A stretch of 64,000 bases of DNA from Haloplanus sp. CK5-1 (lineage in GTDB: Archaea > Halobacteriota > Halobacteria > Halobacteriales > Haloferacaceae), in NCBI RefSeq assembly GCF_037201915.1, contig NZ_CP147505.1, positions 2,790,001-2,854,000 on the forward strand, written 5' to 3'. Position 1 is the first letter of the stretch; the number at the start of each line of letters is the position of its first letter. The position numbers and the translations under genes were made by a program. Positions 25,331 to 36,164 of the stretch are shown here, one piece after another. The notes under the pieces were generated by a model. The model saw only the letters and a list, made by a program, of their open reading frames with translations. It was not told where the DNA came from and made no database searches.

Positions 25331-25339
25331 GATTTAGCC
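25331..25339 (+). promoter_or_regulatory. TATA box of artA
   Basis: GATTTAGCC lies about 26 bases before the artA ATG, so artA has its own leaderless promoter. Confidence 0.5.
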
Positions 25340-25360
25340 GTCGATACCGTTCGTCCGCCC

Positions 25361-26305
25361 ATGGTCGGCCCACTCACCGACGCACTCGCTTGGGCCGTCG
25401 TCGGCCTCTTCCTCACCGGCGCGCTCCTCAGGCGGTCGGATCGCGCCGGTGCGCGAGGGGCCACCGTCGGCGCGTGGGTCGCCTTCGCCCTCTTCTGGGC
25501 CGCGCTGGTCCCCCACTTCGCGTTCGAGCAGAAGAGCTTCGTCGAGGGCTTTCTCTCCCTCGCCGCCGTCCCGGCGTCGCTGTACGTCGGCTGGCTCCTC
25601 CACTCGGGCCGTGACTCGCTGTTCGTCCTCTCGACGGCCGTCGCCGTCATGGGCGTCGTCTACCTCCCCTTCGAGACGATTCCGGCGGTGACGGTCGCCG
25701 GTCTCTCGCTTCCCTCGCCGCGCTATGTCCTCATCTCCCACACGACCGCACAGACCCAGTGGGCGATGGACTTACTCGGCTACTCGCCGACGCTCGTCGA
25801 GGGGGATCAGGGGTATCTCAACACGTTCAAGTTCGTCACCGAGGGCGGGCACGTCATCCTCTTCTCCATCATCCTCGCGTGTACGGGGCTGGGGAGCATC
25901 GCCATCTTCGTCGGTCTCATCGCCGCCGTCGACGCGCCGCTCTCCCGGAAGCTCCGCGCCCTCGCCGTCGCCGTGCCCATCATCTACGTCCTCAACATCA
26001 TGCGGACGACGTTCATCGCCGTGATGTTCGGCAAGCAGTACATGCAGTGGTTCGTCGACGAGGTCCTCTTCCTGTTTGGCGGGACCGATCCCTACAAGGT
26101 CTCCTTCTACCTCTCGGATCGGGTCATCAGTCAGGTGCTCGCGGTGGTCGCTTTGATCGGCATCACGTTCCTCGTGATCCGAGAGCTCCCCGAACTTCTG
26201 ACGATCGTCGAGGACGTCCTCTACATCGTCACGCGGGAGGAGTACGACCTCCGCGAGGCGCTCGACCTGCCCGACGAGAGCGAACTCGGTCCCGGTGCGG
26301 ACTGA
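25361..26305 (+). CDS. artA: archaeosortase A
   Basis: A 314-residue membrane protease/transpeptidase that removes the PGF-CTERM anchor of S-layer glycoproteins and links the C terminus to archaeal lipid. The catalytic residues are Cys174 (ILACTGLGS), Arg215 (LNIMRTTFIA) and Arg254 (FYLSDRVIS), in the positions of Haloferax ArtA. About eight membrane helices and an acidic cytosolic tail are visible. Confidence 0.95.
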   Translation: MVGPLTDALAWAVVGLFLTGALLRRSDRAGARGATVGAWVAFALFWAALVPHFAFEQKSFVEGFLSLAAVPASLYVGWLLHSGRDSLFVLSTAVAVMGVVYLPFETIPAVTVAGLSLPSPRYVLISHTTAQTQWAMDLLGYSPTLVEGDQGYLNTFKFVTEGGHVILFSIILACTGLGSIAIFVGLIAAVDAPLSRKLRALAVAVPIIYVLNIMRTTFIAVMFGKQYMQWFVDEVLFLFGGTDPYKVSFYLSDRVISQVLAVVALIGITFLVIRELPELLTIVEDVLYIVTREEYDLREALDLPDESELGPGAD

Positions 26306-26358
26306 CCGGACCGAGTTCGGCGTCGGCCTTACCCGGCTGGCGGCCGTATCGCCGGCTC

Positions 26359-26451
26359 ATGACGGGAGCTGACCGGTTCATGTTCTGGGCGCTGGTCGTC
26401 GTCTTCGTGGGTATCGCGCTGGGCCTGGCGCTCGCGGTCGTCGCTCCCTGA
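26359..26451 (+). CDS. very small membrane protein (30 aa)
   Basis: The reading frame MTGADRFMFWALVVVFVGIA continues with LGLALAVVAP and a TGA stop: one hydrophobic span with almost no soluble part. Codons are G/C-ending. It stands 53 bases after artA and 1 base before the convergent dph5 stop. It may be a real microprotein; no family was recognised. Confidence 0.4.
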   Translation: MTGADRFMFWALVVVFVGIALGLALAVVAP

Positions 26452-26452
26452 T

Positions 26453-27247
26453 CTAGTCGTCCGGGAGCAGGTCGGCCGGCGCGCCGGCGAGCGTCCGCAG
26501 GGCGTCGGCCTCGACGTGGTGGATCTCGCCCGGAATCACCAGGAGGTGGAGCGGGTCGCCGAACGATCGGTCGGCGAGCGCGGAGAGTCGGTCCGCGACG
26601 ACCACTGGGTCGGGACTCCCCGCTCGCGCCACCGCCACGGCCAGCCGATCGGGCCACTCTTCGGCCAGCAACTCCGCCGCGCGGTCGGCGGCCATGTACG
26701 TCTCGCCCGCATCCGCGCCGCGGCAGTCGTCGACCTTGATGTCGAGATAGACGAGCGTGTGGAGGCCCCGGTCGCGGTTCGACGCGACCGACTCGACGAC
26801 GGACGCGGGGACGGCGTCGCCGCCGTGGGCACGGGGGAAGGGGAGAGTCACCGCCTTCCCGAAGCGGTAGTTCTGGAGCCCGGTGAGGCCGCTCGCGGCC
26901 GACGCCGCGGAGACGCCGTGGATCACTCGGGTGTCGATCCCACGGTCGATGGCCCGCAGGCGGAGGTCGACGTGGGTCGTCGAGATCATCGAGTCGCCGG
27001 CGGTCAGGAAGACGGCGTCGCCCTCGGCGGCGGCGTCCAAGATGGGTGTGGGATCACGCTCGACGCCGGCGCGGTCTCGCACCGCGATGTCGACGCCGTG
27101 GTGGGCTTCGAGGTCCGGGACGGACGTCCCGACGAGGCGACTGGTGTAGAACTCCGCGAAGGCGCGGTCGGCCCGACGGAGGGCGTCCCGTCCCTCGACC
27201 GTGATCGACCGCTCGTCGTAGAGACCGAGGCCGACGAAGGTGAGCAT
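26453..27247 (-). CDS. dph5: diphthine synthase
   Basis: A 264-residue SAM-dependent methyltransferase of diphthamide synthesis on elongation factor 2. It shows the tetrapyrrole-methylase fold marks MLTFVGLGLYDERSITVEG, AFAEFYTSRL, FLTAGDSMISTTHVDLRLRA, GVSAASAASGLTGLQNYRFG and YLDIKVDDC. The length is that of archaeal DphB/Dph5. Confidence 0.95.
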   Translation of the reverse strand: MLTFVGLGLYDERSITVEGRDALRRADRAFAEFYTSRLVGTSVPDLEAHHGVDIAVRDRAGVERDPTPILDAAAEGDAVFLTAGDSMISTTHVDLRLRAIDRGIDTRVIHGVSAASAASGLTGLQNYRFGKAVTLPFPRAHGGDAVPASVVESVASNRDRGLHTLVYLDIKVDDCRGADAGETYMAADRAAELLAEEWPDRLAVAVARAGSPDPVVVADRLSALADRSFGDPLHLLVIPGEIHHVEADALRTLAGAPADLLPDD

Positions 27248-27316
27248 ACGGGTCGTGGGGGACGGGGCCGGTTAAGCGTGGGCGATCCGCTCTGCTTCGC
27301 TCTGCTCCGCTCCGAG

Positions 27317-27472
27317 TTACTGCCGTCTCGCGCGCGCCTGCCGGACGTCGGCGCCGTCGCGGACCAAATCCTCGCAGTTCGGGCAGACGCGCGGTTCGGT
27401 CATTCCGGTCGGCGCGAACACTCGGACGTAGTCGTCGGTGACGAACGAGCCACAGTTCTGACAGCTCGGCAT
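27317..27472 (-). CDS. small zinc-finger protein (DUF7563-like)
   Basis: A 51-residue protein with two CxxC knuckles, [17 protein letters not shown] and [10 protein letters not shown], followed by a basic tail. It is typical of the many tiny zinc proteins of haloarchaea. It is divergent from cofD. Confidence 0.75.
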   Translation of the reverse strand: MPSCQNCGSFVTDDYVRVFAPTGMTEPRVCPNCEDLVRDGADVRQARARRQ

Positions 27473-27591
27473 ACGTGCCAAACAGGGATATCGGCCGGTA
27501 TGTACGTTACGGCTATCGGCGTGTCGACCCCGACGATTCGGGCGACGACCGCCGCCCAAAGGCACAAATCCACCGGGATGTTACCCCGTCC

Positions 27592-28584
27592 ATGGTCACC
27601 TTTCTCGCCGGCGGGACGGGCACGCCAAAACTGCTTGACGGGGTCGACGCCGCCTTCGACCCCGCGGCGGTGACGGTCGTCGCCAACACCGGCGACGACG
27701 TGGAACTCGGCGGCCACCTCGTCTGTCCCGACCTCGACACCGTCCTCTTTCAGGGCGGCGGCGTCCTCGACCGCGAGACGTGGTGGGGGATCGACGGCGA
27801 CACGACCGCGACCCACGACGAACTCGGCCGCTTGGCGTCGGCCGTCGACCTCGAAGCGGGACCGCGCTATCTGCCCCCGGAGCGCCAGACCGAGGGCAGA
27901 CGGCTGGCCCGGTGGCGGCGCTTCTCCGCCGTCGCGGAGTTCATGGAGATCGGCGACCGCGACCGGGCGGTCCACCTCACCCGAACCAGCCTCCTCGACG
28001 AGGGAGACACCCTCACCGAGGTCACCCGACTGCTCGCCGACGCCTTCGACCTCGATTCGACGCTCCTCCCGATGAGCGACGACCCCGTCGCGACGATCGT
28101 CCACACCGAGGCGGGCGCGATGCACTTCCAGGAGTACTGGGTCGCACGCCGCGCCGCCCCGACAGTCGTCGACGTGAAGTTCCGGGGAGCCGAGACCGCC
28201 GAACCGACGCCCGAGGTGCTCGACGCGCTCTCCGATCCGGTCGTGATCGGCCCCTCCAACCCCGTCACGAGCGTCGGGCCGATCCGCGCGCTCCCGGGGG
28301 TCGACGAGGCCCTCGACGCCACGCCGGTCGTCGCCGTCTCCCCCTTCGTCGAGGACGAGGTGTTCTCCGGCCCGGCCGCCGAGTTGATGCGCGGCGTCGG
28401 GCGCGACCCCTCGACCGCCGGCGTCGCCGCCGCCTACCCCTTCGTCGACGCGTTCGTCCTCGACGCCGACGACGGGACCGACCTCGCCCGGCCGGTCGTC
28501 CACACCGACACCCGAATCGACGACACCGACGACGCCCGGCGGGTGGTCAGCGCCGTCGCGGACGCCCTCGCGGAGGCCCCGTGA
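27592..28584 (+). CDS. cofD: 2-phospho-L-lactate transferase CofD
   Basis: A 330-residue enzyme that transfers the phospholactate unit onto Fo to give F420-0. It has the diagnostic [15 protein letters not shown] start, [27 protein letters not shown] and [13 protein letters not shown]. The ATG at 27592 precedes the first strand. Its TGA overlaps the ATG of the next gene (TGATG), starting a run of four coupled genes. Confidence 0.96.
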   Translation: MVTFLAGGTGTPKLLDGVDAAFDPAAVTVVANTGDDVELGGHLVCPDLDTVLFQGGGVLDRETWWGIDGDTTATHDELGRLASAVDLEAGPRYLPPERQTEGRRLARWRRFSAVAEFMEIGDRDRAVHLTRTSLLDEGDTLTEVTRLLADAFDLDSTLLPMSDDPVATIVHTEAGAMHFQEYWVARRAAPTVVDVKFRGAETAEPTPEVLDALSDPVVIGPSNPVTSVGPIRALPGVDEALDATPVVAVSPFVEDEVFSGPAAELMRGVGRDPSTAGVAAAYPFVDAFVLDADDGTDLARPVVHTDTRIDDTDDARRVVSAVADALAEAP

Positions 28585-29359
28585 TGCTCGCCCTCGCCAG
28601 TCTCAGCGGGGTGGCCGACGCGGCGTGGGCACGGGACGGGACGCCCCACGCCGACCTCGCCGTCCTCGGCGGCATCGCCCTCGACGACGCCTCGCAGTCG
28701 GCCGCACGGGACCTGGTCGCCCGCGGCCGCGAGGAGTTCCTCCCCGCCGACCCCCTCGCGTTCGTCGACGACCAACTCGACGCCCTCGCCGACGCCCCGA
28801 TCCGGGCGGGAATGAACGTCCGGAGCGCGACCGTCGATCCGGTCCGCGAGGCCGCGGAGATCTGTGCCGCCCACGACGCTCTCCTCGAGATCAACGCCCA
28901 CTGTCGACAGGACGAGCTCCGCGCGGTCGGCTGTGGCGAGACGCTCCTCCGCGACGCCGACCGACTGGCGCGGTACGTCGCCGCCGCGAGCGACACCGGG
29001 ACGACCGTGAGCGTGAAGGTGCGGGCGGAGGTCGAGGGTGTCGACCTCCCGACGGTGGCCTCGCGACTCGCGGACGCGGGTGCGGACGTCCTCCACGTCG
29101 ACGCGATGGACTCCGAACCCGTCGTCGCCGACGTCGCCGCCGCTGCACCCGATCTCTTCCTCCTCGCCAACAACGGCGTCCGCGACCGGGCGACCGCGTG
29201 GGAGTATCTCGCCTACGGCGCGGACGGCGTCAGCGTCGGCCGGGCGAGCGACGATCCGGCAGTCCTCCGGCGGGTGGCCCGCACCGTCGACGACTGGCAG
29301 CGACGCGAGGGGGACAGCGACGGGGTCGACCCCACACTCGACGGCCCGGAGGTGACGCG

Positions 29360-29363
<4 letters not shown>
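28584..29363 (+). CDS. tRNA-dihydrouridine synthase-like TIM-barrel protein
   Basis: A 259-residue protein with a Dus-like layout: LASLSGVADAAWARDG, LLEINAHCRQDELRAVGCGE (cysteine region), TTVSVKVRAEVEGVDLP, DVLHVDAMDSEP and LLANNGVRDRATAWEYLAYGADGVSVGRAS. The last matches the FMN phosphate-binding end of the barrel. It is shorter than classic Dus and lacks the C-terminal helical domain, so the substrate is uncertain. It is coupled to cofD upstream (TGATG) and to the citG-like gene downstream (GTGA). Confidence 0.75.
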
Positions 29364-30267
<904 letters not shown>

Positions 30268-30271
<4 letters not shown>

Positions 30272-30879
30272 GCGACGAGTCGACTCCCGACGGATGGCCG
30301 GTCGCGCTCCGTGGCGTCACCGAGTCCGTGGTGGCGACGCTCGGACCGAACGACCGCTGGAACCAGGCGGCGCTCGGCCTCCACGCCCCCGACGACGGCG
30401 GTCCAGTCACGGCGGTGACGTGGGGTCGAACCCGGACTCGCGGCAACTTCGAGCGACGGGACGGTGGCGTCGTCCAGTTCACGACCGATCCCCGCGAGTT
30501 CGTCGACGCCGCACTCGACGTGACCGAAACCGAGGAACCGGTTCGGGACGGCGCGGCCGCGTGGGTCGAGGTGGACGCCGAGCGGGTGGCCGAGGGCGAA
30601 GACGGCGGGACCGAGTGGATCCGCTGGGCGCTCACGCCCCGGTCGTCGAGCGTCGTCGAGCGGACGGTGCCGACGATCAACCGCGGGTTCTACGCCGTCG
30701 TCGACGCGACGGTCGCCGCCTCACGACTCGACGTGTCGGCCTACGACACCGCGGCCCTGCTCGATCGACTCGCGTACTTCGCGGAGACGGTCGAGCGGTG
30801 TGGCGGGCATCGGGAGCGGACGGCGTTCGCCCGGATCGACGACCTGACCGACTGGCGCGACCGGAACGAATCGCTTTAG
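30268..30879 (+). CDS. DUF447 family protein
   Basis: A 203-residue GTG-started protein: LRGVTESVVATLGPNDRWNQ, TWGRTRTRGNFERRDGGVVQFT, DPREFVDAALD and RTVPTINRGFYAVVDATVAASRL. This matches DUF447, a flavin-reductase-like fold found in methanogens and haloarchaea. It is the last of four overlapping genes after cofD. The conserved partner is the CitG-like gene; the pathway they serve is unknown. Confidence 0.8.
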
Positions 30880-30880
30880 T
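30873..30880 (+). promoter_or_regulatory. TATA box of rps17e
   Basis: GCTTTAGT, overlapping the preceding stop codon, is 28 bases before the rps17e ATG. Confidence 0.5.
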
Positions 30881-30904
30881 GGCCCACCCGCCCAACGTAC
30901 CGAC

Positions 30905-31099
30905 ATGGCGATCAAACCCAAGTACGTCAAACAGCTCGGTGGGCTCCTCTTGGAGCGGTATCCCGAGGCGTTCAACGCCGACTTCGAGACGAACAAGGAG
31001 AGCGTATCGAAGTTGACCAACGTCGAATCGAAGGGCGTTCGCAACCGGATCGCGGGCTACATCACGCGGAAGAACGCTGGCCCGGCGCAGGGTTCCTGA
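30905..31099 (+). CDS. rps17e: 30S ribosomal protein S17e
   Basis: A 64-residue S17e: MAIKPKYVKQLGGLLLERYP, then DFETNKESVSKLTNVESKGVRNRIAGYITRK. Full length for archaea, and monocistronic with its own TATA box. Confidence 0.97.
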   Translation: MAIKPKYVKQLGGLLLERYPEAFNADFETNKESVSKLTNVESKGVRNRIAGYITRKNAGPAQGS

Positions 31100-31142
31100 A
31101 CCGGCCGTCTTCTCGAAGTTCTCTTCGGCTCGTAGCGTCGGC

Positions 31143-32698
31143 TCACTCCGGGCGTTTGAGCTCGACGGTGAACACGACGCCGCTCGGTTCGTTGGCGTCG
31201 GCCCACACCCGACCGTCGTACTCCCGGACGAGGACGTCGACGATGGACAGCCCGAACCCACCCCAGTCGCGGGCGTGGCCGTAACGTTCCTCCCCGAACA
31301 GTTCGGTCCGTCGCTCCGGCTGGATGCCGTCGCCGTCGTCGGCGACGGTGACCGTGACCGTCTCCGGTTCGGCCTCGACCCCGACGGTGACGGTGACTGC
31401 GGCGGGGTCGTTGTGTTCGACTGCGTTCGTCAGCAGGTTGTCGAACACCGTCTCCAGCATGTCGTCGGCGCGGACGCGGAGTTCCCCGTCCGGAGGTGTG
31501 TACTCGACGGTCGCGTCCGGATACGACTCCCGGACGGACGCGACGGCATCCTCGAGGGGATCCGATGGGTCGATACACCGGTCGACCTCCACGTCGACCG
31601 CGAGGCGACGTGCGGTCTGGACGAGGTCGACCACCTCCTCGCTCCGGTGGCGGATCACGTCGAAGTCAGCCTGCCGGTCCTCCGGCACCGACGGTTCGAG
31701 CGCGTCGAGTTTCGCCATCACGAGGTTCATGCCGTTGAGGACGTTGTGTCTGAGCAGCCGGTTGAGAAACCGGACGCGAGCCCGCTCCTCGACGACTTCG
31801 GCCTCGCGTTCGGCGCGGTCGGTTACGTCGTGGAGTGCCGACAGGTGGTAGCCGGGCAGGACGTTCGCCGTGGCGGCGAAGGCGACGGTCCGCGTCTCGC
31901 CGTCCGGCCGCAGGAGGTCGATTTCGCCCCGCCGTCGGTCCTCGTCGGCGAACGGAGCGTCGCTGTCGAGGAAGTCGCCGACGTGCATGCCGATCAGTTC
32001 CGACCGCGGGAGCCCGAACAGATCCGCCGCAGCCGGGTTCGCGGCCACGTACCGTCCCTCGTCGTCGGTGATCACGAGGGCGTCGAGCGTTCCCTCGAAC
32101 ACCGCCCGGAACTGGCGTTCCCGGCGGCTCAGCCGTTCGTGTCGGCATCTCGCGCGCACGTCGTACCGGCTGACGAGGAGGCCACCGACGGCGCCGAAGG
32201 CCGCCAGTTCGTACACGAGAAACAGCGGCGAGTCGACGACGTGGCCGTGGCTGGCAGCGGCGAGTCGACGACGTGGCCGTGGCTGGCGTGGAGCGTGACG
32301 ATGTACAGCGAGCCGACGCCCACCGCCCCGAACCCGGTCGCCACCCAGAACGCCGTCACCGGCGGCGCAGGGGGGTCCGCCTCGTAGTAGAGCCACACCG
32401 ACGTTCCGACCAGAATCGCTCCGAACACCAACGGCACCGCGTCGCCCAACACCCCTTCGACCGATCCACCGTGTCGGAGCAGGTGGTACAGGGGAGTGCC
32501 GAGGAGGACGACGCCGACGGCGAGGACGACACCACTCCCGAGACGACGGCGACGCCGAGCCGACACGTCGGGGACGACCGAATCCAGCCAGCCGGTCAGT
32601 CCCGCCTGCGTCGGTCGCTCGCCGAGGAGACCGGCGAAGGCGTCCTCGCCGGGCCGCCCGACGGTCACGTCGTCGGTTCCCCCGTATCGTTCGCTCAT
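31143..32698 (-). pseudogene. sensor histidine kinase broken by a 32-bp tandem duplication
   Basis: The 5' part (from MSERYGGTDDVTVGRPGEDA) encodes a linker and about three membrane helices up to LHASHGHVVDSPL, then runs out of frame. The 3' part resumes in another frame with HVVDSPLFLVYELAAFGAVG, a PAS domain (FRAVFEGTLDALVITDDEGR to LSALHDVTDRAE), an H-box (LNRLLRHNVLNGMNLV) and HATPase boxes (FDNLLTNAVEHND, DDGDGI, GGFGLSIVDVLV). The break coincides with two exact 32-bp copies. Removing one copy restores a 507-residue kinase. No response regulator gene is adjacent. Confidence 0.9.
32225..32288 (-). repeat. exact 32-bp tandem duplication
   Basis: Two identical adjacent 32-bp copies (32225-32256 and 32257-32288), beginning AGCGGCGAGTCGACGACG on the plus strand. 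Since 32 is not divisible by 3, the duplication shifts the kinase frame. Confidence 0.97.
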
Positions 32699-32788
32699 TC
32701 GATCCTGTGGGCGGCTACACGTGATGGCCCTATATGCGTACGGGTACTATTCACCTGACAGACACGTCGGAGCGTCGCTCCGGGCCGA

Positions 32789-33061
32789 TCAGAGGCGGTC
32801 GGCCCGGCCGGCAGCGGTCCACTCGTCGGTCGGTGTCCCGTCGGTGACCCGGACCGACTGCCCTTGGAGGGTCGCGAGTCGGCCGGCGAAGACCCACCGG
32901 CCGTCGGCCCAAGTGTCGGCCTCTTCGTCCGCTGTGGCGGCCGCGGCGAGGTAGCCGTCGCGAACGTGTGCGCCCACGGCGGCCGCGATGGCCGCGGCCT
33001 CCTCGTCGTCGGCGTCCTCCGGGACGTCGAGGTCGAGGTCGGGAGCGGGCGTTCGGGCCAT
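32789..33061 (-). CDS. pccX: propionyl-CoA carboxylase small subunit PccX
   Basis: A 90-residue acidic protein: [20 protein letters not shown], then [20 protein letters not shown]. It starts inside the pccB stop (ATGA). Haloferax propionyl-CoA carboxylase needs a third small subunit, PccX, encoded next to pccB; size, position and the helix plus WxFAGR tail fit. Similar tails occur in the epsilon subunits of actinobacterial acyl-CoA carboxylases. The pccA (biotin carboxylase) gene is not in the window. Confidence 0.8.
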   Translation of the reverse strand: MARTPAPDLDLDVPEDADDEEAAAIAAAVGAHVRDGYLAAAATADEEADTWADGRWVFAGRLATLQGQSVRVTDGTPTDEWTAAGRADRL

Positions 33062-34611
33062 CAGATCGGGATGTTGCCGTGTTTCTTCTCGGGCGGGTTC
33101 TCGCGTTTGGTCTTGAGCATGTGGAGGTCGTCGACGAGGCGCGTCCGGGTCTCCTGTGGTTCGATGACGTCGTCGATGAACCCCCGGTCGGCGGCGGTGT
33201 AGGGGTTGGCGAACTCCTCGCGGTACTCCGCGACGAGGTCGGCTCGGCGGGCCTCGGGGTCGTCGGCCGCGTCGAGTTCGTCGCTGTAGAGGATGTTCAC
33301 TGCGCCCTCCGGGCCCATCACCGCGAGTTCGGCGGTGGGCCACGCGTAGTTCACGTCCGCGCCGAGGTGTTTCGACGCCATGACGCAGTAGGCGCCGCCG
33401 TAGGCCTTCCGCGTGATGACGGTGAGGAGTGGAACGGTCGCCTCGGAGAAGGCGTAGAGGAGTTTCGCGCCGTGGCGGATGATCCCCCGGTGTTCCTGGT
33501 CGGTGCCGGGCATGTACCCCGGCACGTCGACGAAGGTGACGATGGGGACGTTGAACGCGTCACAGAAGCGGACGAACCGCGAGGCCTTCATGCTGGCGTC
33601 GACGGTCAGCGTCCCGGCGTTCGACCGGGGTTGGTTGGCGACGACGCCGACGGAGTGGCCGTCGAGGCGGCCGAACCCGACGACGACGTTTCTCGCCCAG
33701 TCGGCGTGAATCTCGAAGAACGAGCCCTCGTCGACGACGCCACCGATCACGTCCCGCATGTCGTAGGGTTTCCGTGGCTGATCGGGGACGACGTCGGTGA
33801 GTTCGTCCGCCGAGCGGTCCGGGTCGTCCCACGGGTCGACCCGTGGCGGGTCCTCGACGTTGTTCTGGGGGAGATAGGAGAGCAGACGGCGGATATTGTC
33901 GAGTGCCGTCTCCTCGTCCTCGTAGGCGCCGTGGGCGACACCCGTCTTCGAGGCGTGGGTGGCCGCCCCGCCGAGTTCCTCGAAGGTCACCTCCTCGCCG
34001 GTGACCGTCTCGATCACGTCCGGGCCGGTGATGAACATGTGACTGGTGTCGCTGACCATGAACACGAAGTCCGTGATCGCGGGGGAGTAGACCGCACCGC
34101 CGGCACAGGGGCCCATGATCCCCGATATCTGTGGGACGACGCCGCTCGCCCGTTCGTTGCGGTGGAAGATGTCGGTGTAGCCCGCGAGGCTCCGGACGCC
34201 CTCCTGAATGCGCGCCCCCGCGGAGTCGTTGAGGCCGACGATCGGTGCGCCGACGTCCATCGCCTTGTCCATCACTTTACAGATCTTCTCGGCCATCACC
34301 TCGCCGAGCGACCCGCCGAAGACGGTGAAGTCGTGGGCGAAGACGAACGTCTTGCGGCCGTTCACGTCGCCGTACCCCGTGACAACACCGTCGCCGGGGA
34401 GTCGTTTCTCTTCCATGCCGAACTTGTGGGTTCGGTGGGTGCGGAACTGGTCGAACTCGGTGAACGTGCCGTCGTCGAGGAAGTAGTCGACCCGCTCGCG
34501 GGCGGTCATCTTCCCTTTCGCGTGTTGGGACTCGATGCGGTCCTCGCCGCCGCCGAGGAGGGCCCGCGCCCGCTTCTCGCGAAGCTCCTCGATGCGGTCC
34601 TCCATGGTCAT
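33061..34611 (-). CDS. pccB: propionyl-CoA carboxylase carboxyltransferase subunit PccB
   Basis: A 516-residue carboxyltransferase that carboxylates propionyl-CoA to methylmalonyl-CoA, for propionate use and 3-hydroxypropionate-type routes. The N and C carboxyltransferase halves are clear: [36 protein letters not shown], then [38 protein letters not shown] and [17 protein letters not shown]. The start [15 protein letters not shown] has an alternative ATG two codons on. Coupled to pccX downstream. Confidence 0.94.
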   Translation of the reverse strand: MTMEDRIEELREKRARALLGGGEDRIESQHAKGKMTARERVDYFLDDGTFTEFDQFRTHRTHKFGMEEKRLPGDGVVTGYGDVNGRKTFVFAHDFTVFGGSLGEVMAEKICKVMDKAMDVGAPIVGLNDSAGARIQEGVRSLAGYTDIFHRNERASGVVPQISGIMGPCAGGAVYSPAITDFVFMVSDTSHMFITGPDVIETVTGEEVTFEELGGAATHASKTGVAHGAYEDEETALDNIRRLLSYLPQNNVEDPPRVDPWDDPDRSADELTDVVPDQPRKPYDMRDVIGGVVDEGSFFEIHADWARNVVVGFGRLDGHSVGVVANQPRSNAGTLTVDASMKASRFVRFCDAFNVPIVTFVDVPGYMPGTDQEHRGIIRHGAKLLYAFSEATVPLLTVITRKAYGGAYCVMASKHLGADVNYAWPTAELAVMGPEGAVNILYSDELDAADDPEARRADLVAEYREEFANPYTAADRGFIDDVIEPQETRTRLVDDLHMLKTKRENPPEKKHGNIPI

Positions 34612-34675
34612 GGTCGACCACCTATCATCGTACGATAGAGGTTCGACCGGCGGCAAAAGGATTCCGACGCCGGGA

Positions 34676-36100
34676 TCAGACCGCGGCCCGCCGACGTCGG
34701 AGGCCGACGAGGGTCGCGCCAACGGCGACGCCCACGACGCCGACGGCGGCGCCAACCGTCGGCCAGAAGCCGACGCGCCCGTCGACGCCGGCGGTCGTCA
34801 GCAGCGTGAACACGAGGAACGTGGGGATGGCGACGCCGACGGCGAACAGCCACGGCGTCGCGAGGCGGGACGCGAACGCCCCGGCACCGGTCAGGTACTC
34901 CTCGATCGCGTCGCGGCCGAGCACCCACCCCGCAAAGAGGAGGAAGGCGATCAGGCCGACGGTGAGCAACAGGTCGACGAGGGTGCCCGCGACGAAGTCG
35001 AAGAGGCCCGGTCGGAGCGCAGTGACGCTTCCGGTCGTCGCGATCAGTGCGAGGAGCGACCCGACCGCCCGTCGCCGCGACCACCCTCCTTCGTCGACGA
35101 GGACGGCGACGGGGATCTCCAGCATGCTGATCGAACTCGACAACGCAGCGAGGGTGACGACGCCGAAGAAGACGACTGCCAGTGCTTCGCCGCCGGGGAG
35201 GGCGGCGAAGGCGCCGGCGATACCGACGAACAGCGCCCCGGGGCCGCCCGTCCCGGGGTCGACGCCCTGCGAGAACAGCAGGGGGAAGACGACGAGGCCG
35301 GCGAGGACGCCGACGCCCGTGTTGAGCAGGGCGATGACCGACCCGTCGAAGGGGAGCGAGCGATCCTCGTCGAGGTAGGACGCGTAGGTGATCATCGTCC
35401 CGGCACCGACCGAGAGGGTAAAGAGTGCCTGTCCGGCCGCCGGGCCGAGGACCGCAAAGAGGTTCTCCCGCAGGCCGTCGAGGTCGAACGCGAGGAAGAA
35501 GTCGTAGCCTGCACCGGTGCCGGAGCGTGTCGACACCCAGGCAGCCATCCCGACCAACAGGACGAGGACGGCGGGCACCATCACTTTCGTCCCGAGTTCG
35601 ATGCCCCGGCGAACCCCGCCGAGAACGATGGCCCCCGTCACGCCGAGAAACAGGAGGTGGTACGCGACGGCGTGAGCGCCGAAGGAGACGCTCCCGAAGT
35701 AGGCACCGGGGTCGGCGAGGTAGGCCGCCCCGCCGGTGAACGGCCCCACGAGGGAGACGAGCAGGTACCGGAGGATCCACCCGCCGACGACGCTGTAGAA
35801 AGAGAGGAGGGCGACGCCCGTGAGTGCGGAGAGTCCGCCGACGGCGGCCCACCGCCGTGATCCGGACAGATCGTGTAGCGCGCCCACGGGGTTGCGCCGG
35901 GCGCGACGCCCGATCACGAACTCCCCGAGGAGACCCGGCACCCCGACTGCGAGGATGATCAGTAGGTAGACCACGAGGAAGGCGCTCCCGCCGTTCTCGG
36001 CAGTCATCCAGGGGAACCGCCAGATGTTCCCCAGTCCTACCGCACTCCCGGCGGCGGCGAGGATGAAGCCGCTCCGCGTGGCCCACGTCTCTCGTGCCAT
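34676..36100 (-). CDS. NSS family sodium-dependent transporter
   Basis: A 474-residue LeuT-fold transporter. TM1 carries the unwound GSAVGLGNIWRFP, followed by ENGGSAFLVVYL and GEFVIGRRARRNP. About twelve membrane helices are visible. NSS (SNF) proteins take up amino acids or amines with Na+. A related gene lies directly upstream on the same strand; the two are clearly paralogous but diverged, so substrates probably differ. Confidence 0.9.
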   Translation of the reverse strand: MARETWATRSGFILAAAGSAVGLGNIWRFPWMTAENGGSAFLVVYLLIILAVGVPGLLGEFVIGRRARRNPVGALHDLSGSRRWAAVGGLSALTGVALLSFYSVVGGWILRYLLVSLVGPFTGGAAYLADPGAYFGSVSFGAHAVAYHLLFLGVTGAIVLGGVRRGIELGTKVMVPAVLVLLVGMAAWVSTRSGTGAGYDFFLAFDLDGLRENLFAVLGPAAGQALFTLSVGAGTMITYASYLDEDRSLPFDGSVIALLNTGVGVLAGLVVFPLLFSQGVDPGTGGPGALFVGIAGAFAALPGGEALAVVFFGVVTLAALSSSISMLEIPVAVLVDEGGWSRRRAVGSLLALIATTGSVTALRPGLFDFVAGTLVDLLLTVGLIAFLLFAGWVLGRDAIEEYLTGAGAFASRLATPWLFAVGVAIPTFLVFTLLTTAGVDGRVGFWPTVGAAVGVVGVAVGATLVGLRRRRAAV

Positions 36101-36164
36101 CGTCTCCCATTCGGTCGAAGCGCCTCAAGTGGGTTTCGAGTCGCGAGGCGTCAGCGGATCGAAA

